This document shows, in pieces, positions 48,085-56,744 of a DNA stretch of 64,000 bases. The translations under genes were made by a program, and so were the position numbers. The notes under the pieces were generated by a model. That model searched no databases. It saw only the letters and a program-made list of their open reading frames with translations, and was not told the origin of the DNA. The DNA lies in contig JAGXRN010000007.1 in the NCBI GenBank assembly GCA_018335875.1, forward strand, positions 36,362 to 100,361. Reading direction: 5' to 3'. The first letter of the stretch is position 1; every line of letters starts with the position of its first letter. Source of the stretch: Dethiobacter sp. GTDB lineage: Bacteria; Bacillota; Dethiobacteria; Dethiobacterales; Dethiobacteraceae.

Positions 48085-48448
48085 AGCAACAACCTCTTAC
48101 TGCATTAAATTTACTATCAGTATATCACAGCAACATGCTCTTGGAGTATGCTTTGAAAGGCTTACAAAATTGTAAGAATGCGTTTCTACTCATGACATTG
48201 AACTTAAATAAAGGGTTTAGGCATAAATTTTGCAAAAATCTAACTTTTCATAATGATCCTGGACGCAAAGAAAGTATACACTTTTCCAGTTCACCCGTGG
48301 CTTGTAAGCTTCAACACCTGTTTTCTGTTCTGAATAAAGGGGTAATGGCATACTGGTTAATCTCACGACATGGAACGCATCCCTGGGAGGTGCGGGGTAT
48401 AAAAACAAACGACGCACCGATTGTCCTCAGTGCATCGTAAATAAGGCT

Positions 48449-48534
48449 CTGGCGGAAACCTATTCTCCCGGGGACCAACGTCCCAAGTACCATCGGCGCT
48501 GGAGGGCTTAACGGCCGTGTTCGGATCGGGAACG
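48449..48534 (-). rRNA. 5S rRNA fragment (5' part missing)
   Basis: Minus strand GTTCCCGATCCGAACACGGCCGTTAAGCCCTCCAGCGCCGATGGTACTTGGGACGTTGGTCCCCGGGAGAATAGGTTTCCGCC, i.e. the 3' two-thirds of 5S rRNA. Confidence 0.85.
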
Positions 48535-48861
48535 CAAAATCGAAGCGTGGTTCCGGGTCTTCCCGGATTGTGCCGGCGAAAATGCCGTGAGCATAACGCT
48601 GAACGAAACGGGAGTGTGCACACCAAAGAAATGGAAAGAGACCTGCATCGATGGTTCCAGGCACTCTTTTTCAGTCTATTTTAGCCATAATCAACCATGT
48701 AGTTCCGTCTTTACAGAGGCAGGCTGTCGATGTGTTCGATGCTATGGTAAACCAACAAGCTGTGAAAATCGTCAAGTGAAAAATGCGACAAAGTGGGGTG
48801 AAATCGGCGCTAGTAAACATAATATACGATTAAACTGGAAATCATTGAATTTCAAAAGTCC

Positions 48862-48890
48862 TTGATTTATAAGGGTTTTTCGGGTATAAT
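48862..48890 (+). promoter_or_regulatory. Sigma-A-type promoter for the truncated tRNA
   Basis: TTGATT-17 nt-TATAAT. Confidence 0.6.
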
Positions 48891-48900
48891 AACTTTACAT

Positions 48901-48942
48901 GCGCTTGTAGCTCAGGGGATAGAGCGACGGATTCCTAATCCC
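48901..48942 (+). pseudogene. 5' half of tRNA-Arg(CCU), broken in the anticodon stem
   Basis: GCGCTTG TA GCTC AGGGGATA GAGC G ACGGA TTCCTAA TCC then unrelated sequence; no T-arm found downstream. Confidence 0.7.
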
Positions 48943-49127
48943 AAAAAAACGGTTTTTCACTAAGTTTCTTAAGTGTCAAAAAGGGCCAAAACGCCCGTAA
49001 AATAAGGCTTTCCCCGCAGGAGAACGTTTGTTAGATTCGCCAAAAAACAGTAAATTTTAAAGCTTCCGTGACCATTTCGTGACCACGACCATCCACTTTA
49101 TTATGAGTGGGTGGTTTGTTTTATACG

Positions 49128-49153
49128 AAAAAGACGTGCCTTTGCACGTCTTA
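49128..49153 (-). terminator. Terminator of the DUF1540 gene
   Basis: Minus strand AAGACGTGC aaag GCACGTCTT TTTC. Confidence 0.65.
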
Positions 49154-49159
49154 GAAAGA

Positions 49160-49336
49160 TTAATGCTTGGGGCGGAAAGTAGCACAGTCGGTCTCTTCAG
49201 TGTCTGACGCGTTAGGCGGTTGAATTTCAATAGATGAAGCGAGGCAGTGATTGCGTTCATCATTAAATTCACAGGTGTCTACGACACATTTTACCCTCGT
49301 TATCGAGTCTTCTTGCCGTTGTGCGCGGGACTCCAT
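49160..49336 (-). CDS. DUF1540-domain small protein (58 aa; not in the ORF track)
   Basis: MESRAQRQEDSITRVKCVVDTCEFNDERNHCLASSIEIQPPNASDTEETDCATFRPKH*; CxxxxC..N..C.A..I.I.....C.TF pattern; SD GGAGGT. Confidence 0.8.
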   Translation of the reverse strand: MESRAQRQEDSITRVKCVVDTCEFNDERNHCLASSIEIQPPNASDTEETDCATFRPKH

Positions 49337-49505
49337 AAATATTACCTCCTATTAAGAATTCTGAAAATATATTTTGTAGAGATGAATGATTTTATACATG
49401 TTAAACAGTTCTTGTATTTTTAATTATTATTGCTCTAATAACAAATATTGGGTCAAATGAGAGAAGGCCAAACAAAAACAGGCATATTTTTAATATGAAA
49501 GAGCA

Positions 49506-49534
49506 TTGACAAGTTATTTAAATAGTAATATAAT
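49506..49534 (+). promoter_or_regulatory. Consensus sigma-A promoter of the nitrogenase-like/NEAT cluster
   Basis: TTGACA (49506-49511), 17 nt, TATAAT (49529-49534). Confidence 0.8.
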
Positions 49535-49540
49535 TAAAAT

Positions 49541-49567
49541 CAGTGAGAATGAATATCAGTCTCACTG
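49541..49567. promoter_or_regulatory. Palindromic operator, Fur-like
   Basis: CAGTGAGA-atgaatatcag-TCTCACTG perfect 8-bp inverted repeat; TGAGAATGAATATCA resembles the 7-1-7 Fur core TGATAATNATTATCA. Confidence 0.6.
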
Positions 49568-49667
49568 AATATACATATATTAAATCTGTTGCTGTTTAAT
49601 AAGGAATCTTAATAGTGAAAGAGCGTTAGTGTTTAAGTTAGCTTAATTATGTCAGGAGCTGATACAT

Positions 49668-49946
49668 ATGACGGTATTATTGGTAGGCGCAGACCGGTTA
49701 GGCAATATTCCAAAAGAGCTTGAACAATACGGTTGTGAGAAAATTATTCATTGGGATGGACGCAAGGTGCAAGATAAAAAGATTCCCAAACAGGTTGATA
49801 TGGTATTAATGTTTTACGATTATTTGGGTCACGCCCTGATGGCTGATATAAAATCACAGGCTAAGAAGAGGAATTTGCCGGTGGTATTTTCACGCCGAGG
49901 CACGGCAGATTTAAAAAAAGCTCTGGACTACCACTCTTTAGGATGA
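49668..49946 (+). CDS. DUF2325-domain protein
   Basis: MTVLLVGADRLGNIPKELEQYGCEKIIHWDGRKVQDKKIPKQVDMVLMFYDYLGHALMADIKSQAKKRNLPVVFSRRG. Confidence 0.75.
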   Translation: MTVLLVGADRLGNIPKELEQYGCEKIIHWDGRKVQDKKIPKQVDMVLMFYDYLGHALMADIKSQAKKRNLPVVFSRRGTADLKKALDYHSLG

Positions 49947-49985
49947 AATTTTACCGACATGCCATTAACAGGGAGTTGAGTTAGC

Positions 49986-50186
49986 ATGTTAAACGAAAGT
50001 CACCAAAAGATTCTAACTAAAATGTATCAGCTTTACGAGTCATTATTTCTACATAACGGTTATGGCGAAATGAAGATAGAAATCAAGCTTTTAAAAAGAG
50101 GTCAAAAAGAAGTCATAATTCATTGCGGCAAGCAGTATCGTTATGTTGTTGACAATGAAAACCAGCCGGGTGGGCCGGCGGAGTAA
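49986..50186 (+). CDS. Small uncharacterised protein of the cluster
   Basis: MLNESHQKILTKMYQLYESLFLHNGYGEMKIEIKLLKRGQKEVIIHCGKQYRYVV; between DUF2325 and the NifH-like gene. Confidence 0.6.
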   Translation: MLNESHQKILTKMYQLYESLFLHNGYGEMKIEIKLLKRGQKEVIIHCGKQYRYVVDNENQPGGPAE

Positions 50187-50221
50187 TAATTTATTAAGTT
50201 AAGCTTTACTGTGAAAGTTCT

Positions 50222-50285
50222 GGAAGGTGGTTCTGTGGGTGAACCCTTCCAAGAAACATTGTTTCTTGGAAGGGTATTATTTTTT
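50222..50285 (+). promoter_or_regulatory. Candidate transcription attenuator (mutually exclusive hairpins) upstream of the NifH-like gene
   Basis: Terminator ACCCTTCCAAGAAAC-att-GTTTCTTGGAAGGGT-attaTTTTTTT; alternative GGAAGG(tg)GTTC-tgtgggt-GAAC CCTTCC uses the terminator's 5' arm. Confidence 0.65.
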
Positions 50286-50317
50286 TAAAAAAATTAATTG
50301 GTCTGGGAGGTTAACAA

Positions 50318-51085
50318 ATGAGAAAAATTGCGATTTATGGAAAGGGGGGAATCGGTAAATCCACCACTACATCCAATCTCTCAGCAGCCCTATCTGTTTT
50401 GGGTTGCAAAGTGATGCAAATTGGCTGTGATCCAAAGGCAGATTCAACAAAAAACCTGATGGGTGGGAAAATGGTACCCACGGTGCTTGACAGCATCAAG
50501 TTGAAAAAAGAGGAAATATCCCTTACGGATATTGTATTTAAAGGGTTTAACAATGTGCTTTGTGTGGAAGCCGGTGGCCCTACACCAGGTATCGGGTGTG
50601 CCGGGAGGGGTATTATTACTGCCTTCGAAAAGCTCGAAGAGTTAAAAGCTTTCGAAACATATCAGCCGGATGTGGTAATCTATGATGTTTTAGGAGATGT
50701 GGTATGCGGAGGGTTTGCCATGCCGCTGCGGGGAGGATACGCTGAAGATGTTTTGATTGTAACTTCGGGGGAAATGATGTCTCTCTATGCGGCTTCCAAT
50801 ATTGCCAGTGCTGTCAGCCAATTTCGCAGCAAGGGCTATGCCCGGCTAAAAGGCTTAATTTTAAACGCTAAAGGCGTTGATAATGAATATGAGATTGTGG
50901 GAAAAGCAGCCGGGGAAATTGACACAGAAATTATTCACTACATACCCAGGGATGGAAGCGTGCAAAAAGCGGAAAATGACGGGAAAACAGTTGTAGAGGC
51001 ATTTCCCGATTCTGAGATGGCTAAGATTTACATGTCACTGGCTAATACCATTCTGACGGGCAAAACCCAGGCTCAGACCTCTTAA
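50318..51085 (+). CDS. NifH/BchL-like nitrogenase iron protein homologue
   Basis: [100 protein letters not shown]. Confidence 0.95.
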   Translation: MRKIAIYGKGGIGKSTTTSNLSAALSVLGCKVMQIGCDPKADSTKNLMGGKMVPTVLDSIKLKKEEISLTDIVFKGFNNVLCVEAGGPTPGIGCAGRGIITAFEKLEELKAFETYQPDVVIYDVLGDVVCGGFAMPLRGGYAEDVLIVTSGEMMSLYAASNIASAVSQFRSKGYARLKGLILNAKGVDNEYEIVGKAAGEIDTEIIHYIPRDGSVQKAENDGKTVVEAFPDSEMAKIYMSLANTILTGKTQAQTS

Positions 51086-51115
51086 TGAAACTTTAGAAAT
51101 GAAAGGAGAGATTGA

Positions 51116-52255
51116 GTGATGTTAAAAAAACAAGCACTGCTTATTTTAGTAATACTTTCTTTAACACTGGCGGGTTGCGGCGGTAAATCTCAGCCTGTAA
51201 ACCAGCCAACTCAGGCAGCCGCGGTGGAAACTGAAGAAGCAAAACCGGATGAGAAAGACGTTGGAGAAACACCAGACAACAGTGTTGAAATCCCTGTAGC
51301 AAGTGATACAGAAGAGTCCGATAAGAATAACGATGAGGGCACCCAAGAAGCAAAAGCACCTTCGGTCAGTGTGACACCGACGCCTGCAGCGCCGACAGCC
51401 CCTGTGGCGCAACCGACCAAGTTTCGGTTGGTAGAATCTGACGGCACAGTATTTGAAAGGGACACTGTACCTCAGCGCATAGTTATACTATCTGTGCCCA
51501 CAGCTATCATTATGGATACATTGGGAATTGAACTGGTAGGGATCACCATGACTAGCCGCACATTGCCTCCTAGGTTGGCTGACTTGCCGGAAGCAGGAAT
51601 GCCCAGGGATCCCAATATTGAAGTTATCAAATCCTTAAATGCTGATTTGGTCATTATATCTACAGATTTCAAACAGATGAACAAAGCCAAAATGGAACAG
51701 CATAATATACCTACCTATTATATTAGTAATCAGCTTTATGAAGATACATTTAAAAGCATTGAAATACTTGGCAAAGCGTTTGGCAAGGAAGCAGAAGCCA
51801 ACCAATTGATTAGAGACATGAGGGCCAGGGAAAACCAGGTTCTGAATGCTGCTAAAGGTAAACCCGCCCCCAAGGTGCTGATCCTGTTTGGTACTGCAGA
51901 TTCCTTCCTGATGCAAAAAAGCAACACCTATGCGGGTAATTTGGTAGCGAAGCTTGGCGGAATAAACATTTCCGACCAAATCAAGCTAAGCGAGGTCTCA
52001 ACCGGCAATATTCCCCTCAACATCGAGCAGGTAGTTGCATTAAATCCTGACATCATCTTCCGAATTTCCCACGGTACTGCTGAAGAGACTCAACAGATAT
52101 ACGACAAAGAATTTGCTACGAATCCCATTTGGAATGCCGTTTCAGCCCACAAAAACAACAGGGTTTATGACTTGCCGATGAACCTGTTTTTCTCTAACTC
52201 CGGCTTGCAGGTCATAGATTCACTGGAACACTTAGCCAAACTTATGTACCCATAG
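51116..52255 (+). CDS. FecB/BtuF-type ABC substrate-binding lipoprotein
   Basis: Lipobox LTLAGCGG; Pro/Thr-rich linker; PQRIVILSVPTAIIMDTLGIELVGIT; HKNNRVYDLPMNLFF. Confidence 0.9.
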   Translation: MMLKKQALLILVILSLTLAGCGGKSQPVNQPTQAAAVETEEAKPDEKDVGETPDNSVEIPVASDTEESDKNNDEGTQEAKAPSVSVTPTPAAPTAPVAQPTKFRLVESDGTVFERDTVPQRIVILSVPTAIIMDTLGIELVGITMTSRTLPPRLADLPEAGMPRDPNIEVIKSLNADLVIISTDFKQMNKAKMEQHNIPTYYISNQLYEDTFKSIEILGKAFGKEAEANQLIRDMRARENQVLNAAKGKPAPKVLILFGTADSFLMQKSNTYAGNLVAKLGGINISDQIKLSEVSTGNIPLNIEQVVALNPDIIFRISHGTAEETQQIYDKEFATNPIWNAVSAHKNNRVYDLPMNLFFSNSGLQVIDSLEHLAKLMYP

Positions 52256-52265
52256 GGGGAGAATA

Positions 52266-53315
52266 ATGCTTGCTGAAAAGACAGTTGAAACCGATATCAC
52301 AGAAGTTACTAATAAAGAATTAAGTGTCCGGCTAACTAAACGGCTTATCGTTTTTGGTGTTGCTTCAGGATTGCTGGTGGTGGCAGGGCTCTTATCCATG
52401 CGATTTGGCAGTGTCAGCTACTCCACGGGTGAAATAATCAGGTCACTAATAGGTGTGGAAGCCACCACAGCCAAAGTCATAGTTATGGATATCAGATTGC
52501 CCAGGACTCTGCTCGCTATGATGGTGGGAGCAAATCTGGCTATCGCCGGTGCCCTGCTTCAGGCAGTAATGCGTAACCCGCTGGCCGACCCCGGGTTAAC
52601 CGGCGTGTCGGCCGGGGGCGGCCTTGCTGCAGTGACCATTATGCTGGTATTTCCTGAAATGACACGATATGTCCCGCTTGCTGCCTTTGTAGGTGGTATT
52701 GTGGCAGCATTTATGGTCTATACCCTGGCCTGGAAACGAGGCATCGACCCCATCAGAATAATATTGGCCGGTGTCGCTGTGAATGCCATTTTGGGCGGGG
52801 GCATAGCTTTATTGTCCATTCTTTACAGTGACAGAATTCAAGGGGTATTGATGTGGTTAAACGGCAGCATGGCAGCTAAAAGTTGGTATCATGTTAACAT
52901 CCTGGCGCCCTATAGTATCGTTGGGCTTATTGCAGCGATTTTCTGCATCAATACGTCCAATGTGCTGCAGCTCGGTGATGATGCTGCAAAAAACCTGGGA
53001 GTTAAAGTTAATCTGGCCCGCATACTTTTGTCGATGACAGCAGCTTTTTTGGCAGGCATATCGGTAGCCATGGTAGGTTTAATAGGGTTTATCGGCCTTG
53101 TGGTCCCCCATATCAGCAGGTTGCTGGTGGGAACAGATTATCGCTTTATGCTGCCTGTCAGTGCTGTTATTGGTGCGACTTTGTTGACTTTGGCAGACAC
53201 AGGAGCCAGGACTGCTTTTAGTCCGGTAGAATTGCCGGTGGGGATTATCATGGCCATTATCGGGGGACCGTTTTTCCTGTATCTGTTAAGAAGGGGAGGT
53301 ACTTACCGGGTATGA
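52266..53315 (+). CDS. FecCD-family ABC permease
   Basis: DIRLPRTLLAMMVGANLAIAGALLQAVMRNPLADPGLTGVSAGG; VGLIGFIGLVVPHISRLLVG. Confidence 0.95.
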   Translation: MLAEKTVETDITEVTNKELSVRLTKRLIVFGVASGLLVVAGLLSMRFGSVSYSTGEIIRSLIGVEATTAKVIVMDIRLPRTLLAMMVGANLAIAGALLQAVMRNPLADPGLTGVSAGGGLAAVTIMLVFPEMTRYVPLAAFVGGIVAAFMVYTLAWKRGIDPIRIILAGVAVNAILGGGIALLSILYSDRIQGVLMWLNGSMAAKSWYHVNILAPYSIVGLIAAIFCINTSNVLQLGDDAAKNLGVKVNLARILLSMTAAFLAGISVAMVGLIGFIGLVVPHISRLLVGTDYRFMLPVSAVIGATLLTLADTGARTAFSPVELPVGIIMAIIGGPFFLYLLRRGGTYRV

Positions 53316-54097
53316 TTAAAGCGTCAGAACTCAAGATCGGTTATGACAAGAAGGTGGTAGTAGACGGATTTGGATTTAATATCAGGGAAGGGGAAATCGT
53401 TTCATTAATCGGGCCAAACGGCTCAGGGAAATCTACTGTGCTAAAAGTGCTCGCCCGCTTGATGGAAAAAATGGGAGGCGCAGTCCACCTTGATGGCGCC
53501 GATATTCACCGCCTGCCCACTAAGGAAGTCGCTAAAAAATTATCCATACTATCCCAATACAATATTACTCCTCCTGATTTTACAGTTGAGGAGCTGGTAA
53601 GCTATGGCCGCCTGCCTCACCGTAAAATGTTCCAACTGGAAAGCAAAGCTGATCAGGAGATTGTCAGGTGGGCTCTCAGTCAAACCAAACTCGAAAAGCT
53701 GACACACAGGTTTATCAACAGCCTGTCGGGAGGCGAGCGGCAGCGGGCCTGGATTGCCATGGCTTTAGCTCAGCAACCTAAAGTTCTTCTGCTGGATGAA
53801 CCTACTACCTATTTAGATATCAGCCATCAATTGGAAGTCATGGAATTGATCCACACATTAAACAAGGAATTAGGCATAACAGCCATTATGGTCCTGCACG
53901 ATTTAAACCAGGCGGTACGTTACAGCAACAGGCTGATTGTTATCAAAGAAGGAAAGATGTTTATGGACGATACACCCCATGAGGTGCTGACAGCGGAGAT
54001 GCTGAGAAGCGTTTATAATGTTGAAGCTGAAGTTACCACTAACAAACAAACGGGCAAGCCGATGTTTATGCCTTTGGGATTGGCGAACGGCACATAA
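53312..54097 (+). CDS. FecE/BtuD-type ABC ATPase
   Basis: GPNGSGKSTVLKVLARL; LSGGERQRAWIAMALAQQPKVLLLDEPTTYLDI. Confidence 0.95.
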   Translation: MIKASELKIGYDKKVVVDGFGFNIREGEIVSLIGPNGSGKSTVLKVLARLMEKMGGAVHLDGADIHRLPTKEVAKKLSILSQYNITPPDFTVEELVSYGRLPHRKMFQLESKADQEIVRWALSQTKLEKLTHRFINSLSGGERQRAWIAMALAQQPKVLLLDEPTTYLDISHQLEVMELIHTLNKELGITAIMVLHDLNQAVRYSNRLIVIKEGKMFMDDTPHEVLTAEMLRSVYNVEAEVTTNKQTGKPMFMPLGLANGT

Positions 54098-54105
54098 TCA
54101 GACTT

Positions 54106-55449
54106 TTGAAACAACTTCAAAGGAGGATGAAAGTGTATAGCTACAGTCTTGATAAACTAAAAAGGTTAACAGAGGTTGAGACTGGCAAAGACATTAAGCA
54201 GTTGTCAAACGCCCAGTTTCCCGGTACCCACTGCCCCCTTTTTGGTGTGGCTTTAACCGCTGGTTATATAAAGGATTTGTTCACTTTGGTAGTGGGTACA
54301 GATGAGTGTACTTTTTATACCAAGACGTTTACCATGGAAAGGGCCAATGCGTCAGGTTCTAGCGACAATCACTTTCTTTCTTTTGCTATTAATCAGGATG
54401 ACGTAGTGTTCGGTTGCCATGACAAGCTGGAAAAAGCGGTTTTGCATATCAACAGGAAATACCGGCCGAAAGCAATTCTTCTGGTGACTACCTGTGTGCT
54501 GGAAGTTATCGGTGAAGATTTTGATGCACTGGTGTATTCGCTGCAGGATCAGATTCAGGCTAAATTAATGGTGGTCCGGGCTGAACATTTTAAGTGCCAT
54601 AACCATATTCCCGGCATTGAGCGGACGCTGGAGGCAGCAGCGGGCCTGATGGAGCAACAGCCTGTACAGGCAAAAACCATAAATATTCTGGGTCACCGTT
54701 ACAATGGAGTGGAGGATACTGAACTGCTGAAATTATTGTTGCAAAAGGGCGTTGGCATTAATCTTGTCATCCCTTCCAGTTGCTCGGTGGATTCCTTAGC
54801 TGCAGCACCCTCTGCAGCATTAAACATAGTAACCGACTTTAGCGCCTTGCCTTTGGCGGAACAAATGAAAACGAAGTTTGACACTGATTATGTATATTTT
54901 GACAAGTACTTAAACCTTGACAGAATTACCGCCGGGTATAAGGCAGTTGCAGAGAAGCTCGGGATTTGCTTAGATAAGGAAATTCTTCAACTGCGAAAAA
55001 GCGCTGAAGACGCTGTTAAAAAAGCTAATAACATTTTGTATAGCAAGACATTTATCTATGGGAACACCCCTTTACTTGCTTTTGAAATCAGCAGTTTTCT
55101 CTGCAGTTTAGGGATGAAACCGGTACTGCTCCAGGCCAGGGACCTATATGCGAATGACCATGTTTATATCAAAGAAATCATGGACATGGGGCACAATCCC
55201 CACGTATGCCGCATTGCAAATATTGCTCCCCTGCAACAACTTTACGATGTTTTGCAGCCTAATATCTATATTGGGCATGAGAATCCCGTCAAACTTATGG
55301 AAAAAGGAATTGTCCAGGTGACGATGGACGGAGTAGCAAAAAAGCTGGGATTTGAAGTGCCTATCCTGGTAATGCAGGCCCTGGCTGACTCTGTTTGTGC
55401 ATTTGAGACATTGGCCGGAAAGGAGCACTATCACCATGCAGCTTTATAA
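54106..55449 (+). CDS. Nitrogenase component 1-like protein A (three P-cluster-position Cys)
   Basis: FPGTHCPLFGVALTAGYIKDLFTLVVGTDECTFYTK ... LLVTTCVLEVIGEDFDAL; downstream of NifH-like and importer genes. Confidence 0.85.
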   Translation: MKQLQRRMKVYSYSLDKLKRLTEVETGKDIKQLSNAQFPGTHCPLFGVALTAGYIKDLFTLVVGTDECTFYTKTFTMERANASGSSDNHFLSFAINQDDVVFGCHDKLEKAVLHINRKYRPKAILLVTTCVLEVIGEDFDALVYSLQDQIQAKLMVVRAEHFKCHNHIPGIERTLEAAAGLMEQQPVQAKTINILGHRYNGVEDTELLKLLLQKGVGINLVIPSSCSVDSLAAAPSAALNIVTDFSALPLAEQMKTKFDTDYVYFDKYLNLDRITAGYKAVAEKLGICLDKEILQLRKSAEDAVKKANNILYSKTFIYGNTPLLAFEISSFLCSLGMKPVLLQARDLYANDHVYIKEIMDMGHNPHVCRIANIAPLQQLYDVLQPNIYIGHENPVKLMEKGIVQVTMDGVAKKLGFEVPILVMQALADSVCAFETLAGKEHYHHAAL

Positions 55450-56710
55450 ATACCTGCCGCAACCGTCTGACAGGATGGGAACACTGTGGGCTCTGGCAAC
55501 GATAAATGACGCCTGTATCATAGAATATGGCCCTGCCGGCACAACCCATTATGCATTGGAAGGGTTGATGCAATTTAATGCTCAGCTGGAAGCCCGGCTT
55601 TTTACCACACATATGGATGAGAACGACATTATTATGGGAGACAGTACCCGCCTGGAGGAAACCATCAGAGAAGTGGACGCAGTTCACAATCCGCCGGTAA
55701 TTTTTGTGTTGGCGTCTTCCATTGCTTCAATAGTAGGCACCGACATTCAAAGTATTTGTGAAAATTTGCAAGAGGAAATAGGGGCAAAACTTATCTGCTT
55801 TACAAGCGGCGGTTTCCGCGGCGATTATACAGTTGGTATCAGAGAGGTGCTTACAGCCCTGGCAGAAAACATGGTAAAGGCACCTAAAGAGAAATTGGAA
55901 AATAGATACAATATTATTGGCTGCAACATTGATTCATACAATTTTGCAGCCGATTGCAAAGAAGTGGAATCCATCATGAAAGACTGCTTTGGCTTTGAGC
56001 TCAACAGTGTTTTTACTGCCAATTCGTCTGTTAAGCAAATTGAAGATGCGGCCAGAGCCAAATTTAACCTGGTTTTACGCGGTGAAGGGAGTGAATGTGC
56101 TGAAATTTTAAAAGAAAGATTTGACATGGATTATTACATAGGCTGCCCGTATGGTTTCCGGGGAACACTTCAATGGGTGCGTAACATGGCGAAAACCTTC
56201 TCTATTAAGGCAAACGATATTTACCTCTATCAGCAGCTGGATCAGGGTAAAAAACACCTGATGAGGATCAATCACGCCTTGTTCAACTATAGTAACTTCA
56301 ACGGGATTTTAGCCGGCAGTTATGACTTTGTGACAGACATCCACCCGTTTTTAACTGAAGAGATTATGATCAACATTGAAAAAGTCATAGTTAACCACAG
56401 CTTGCGCGGAGAGGGCTATCGACGGCCTGCCAAAGCGTTGGAGCATAAGCTGGCTGTTAACCCCGGGGAAGAGGAGAAGGAAGTGATTCTCAGTAAGGTA
56501 GCGCCCGAAATATTGTTGGGCGACGGCGTTTTGCTGGAAATGGGGGCTCATGTACCTGTGAGGATACAGGTGGCAAACCCTAACCCCCGTCATTATTATC
56601 GTATTTACGATAACACTCCCTTTATGGGGTTTAACGGGGCCATTTATTTAATAGAGACCATACTCAATCAAATTCATGCCAATCGTAAAGAGCTTAAAGC
56701 CAGGTTTTAG
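55437..56710 (+). CDS. Nitrogenase component 1-like protein B (reduced Cys set)
   Basis: INDACIIEYGPAGTTHYALEG (T at the usual GPxGC Cys); FVLASSIASIVGTDIQSI; C-term DNTPFMGFNGAIYLIETILNQI; ATG 55437 overlaps protein A. Confidence 0.85.
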
Positions 56711-56744
56711 AGAAAAAGCTACTAAAAACAATGGAGGAAAGCAC

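Noticed and set aside
48311-48664. ORFs 48311..48664 - and 48363..48626 -
   Set aside because: Run through the 5S rRNA fragment; chance open frames.
48901-49100. tRNA-Arg interrupted by a group I intron
   Set aside because: No 3' tRNA half, T-arm or recognisable intron core was found in the following few hundred nt.
50318-56710. Bona fide nitrogen-fixation (nif) cluster
   Set aside because: No nifB/E/N/V, reduced Cys set in one component 1 subunit, no apparent FeMo-co Cys ligand and NEAT/FecCD context argue against diazotrophy.
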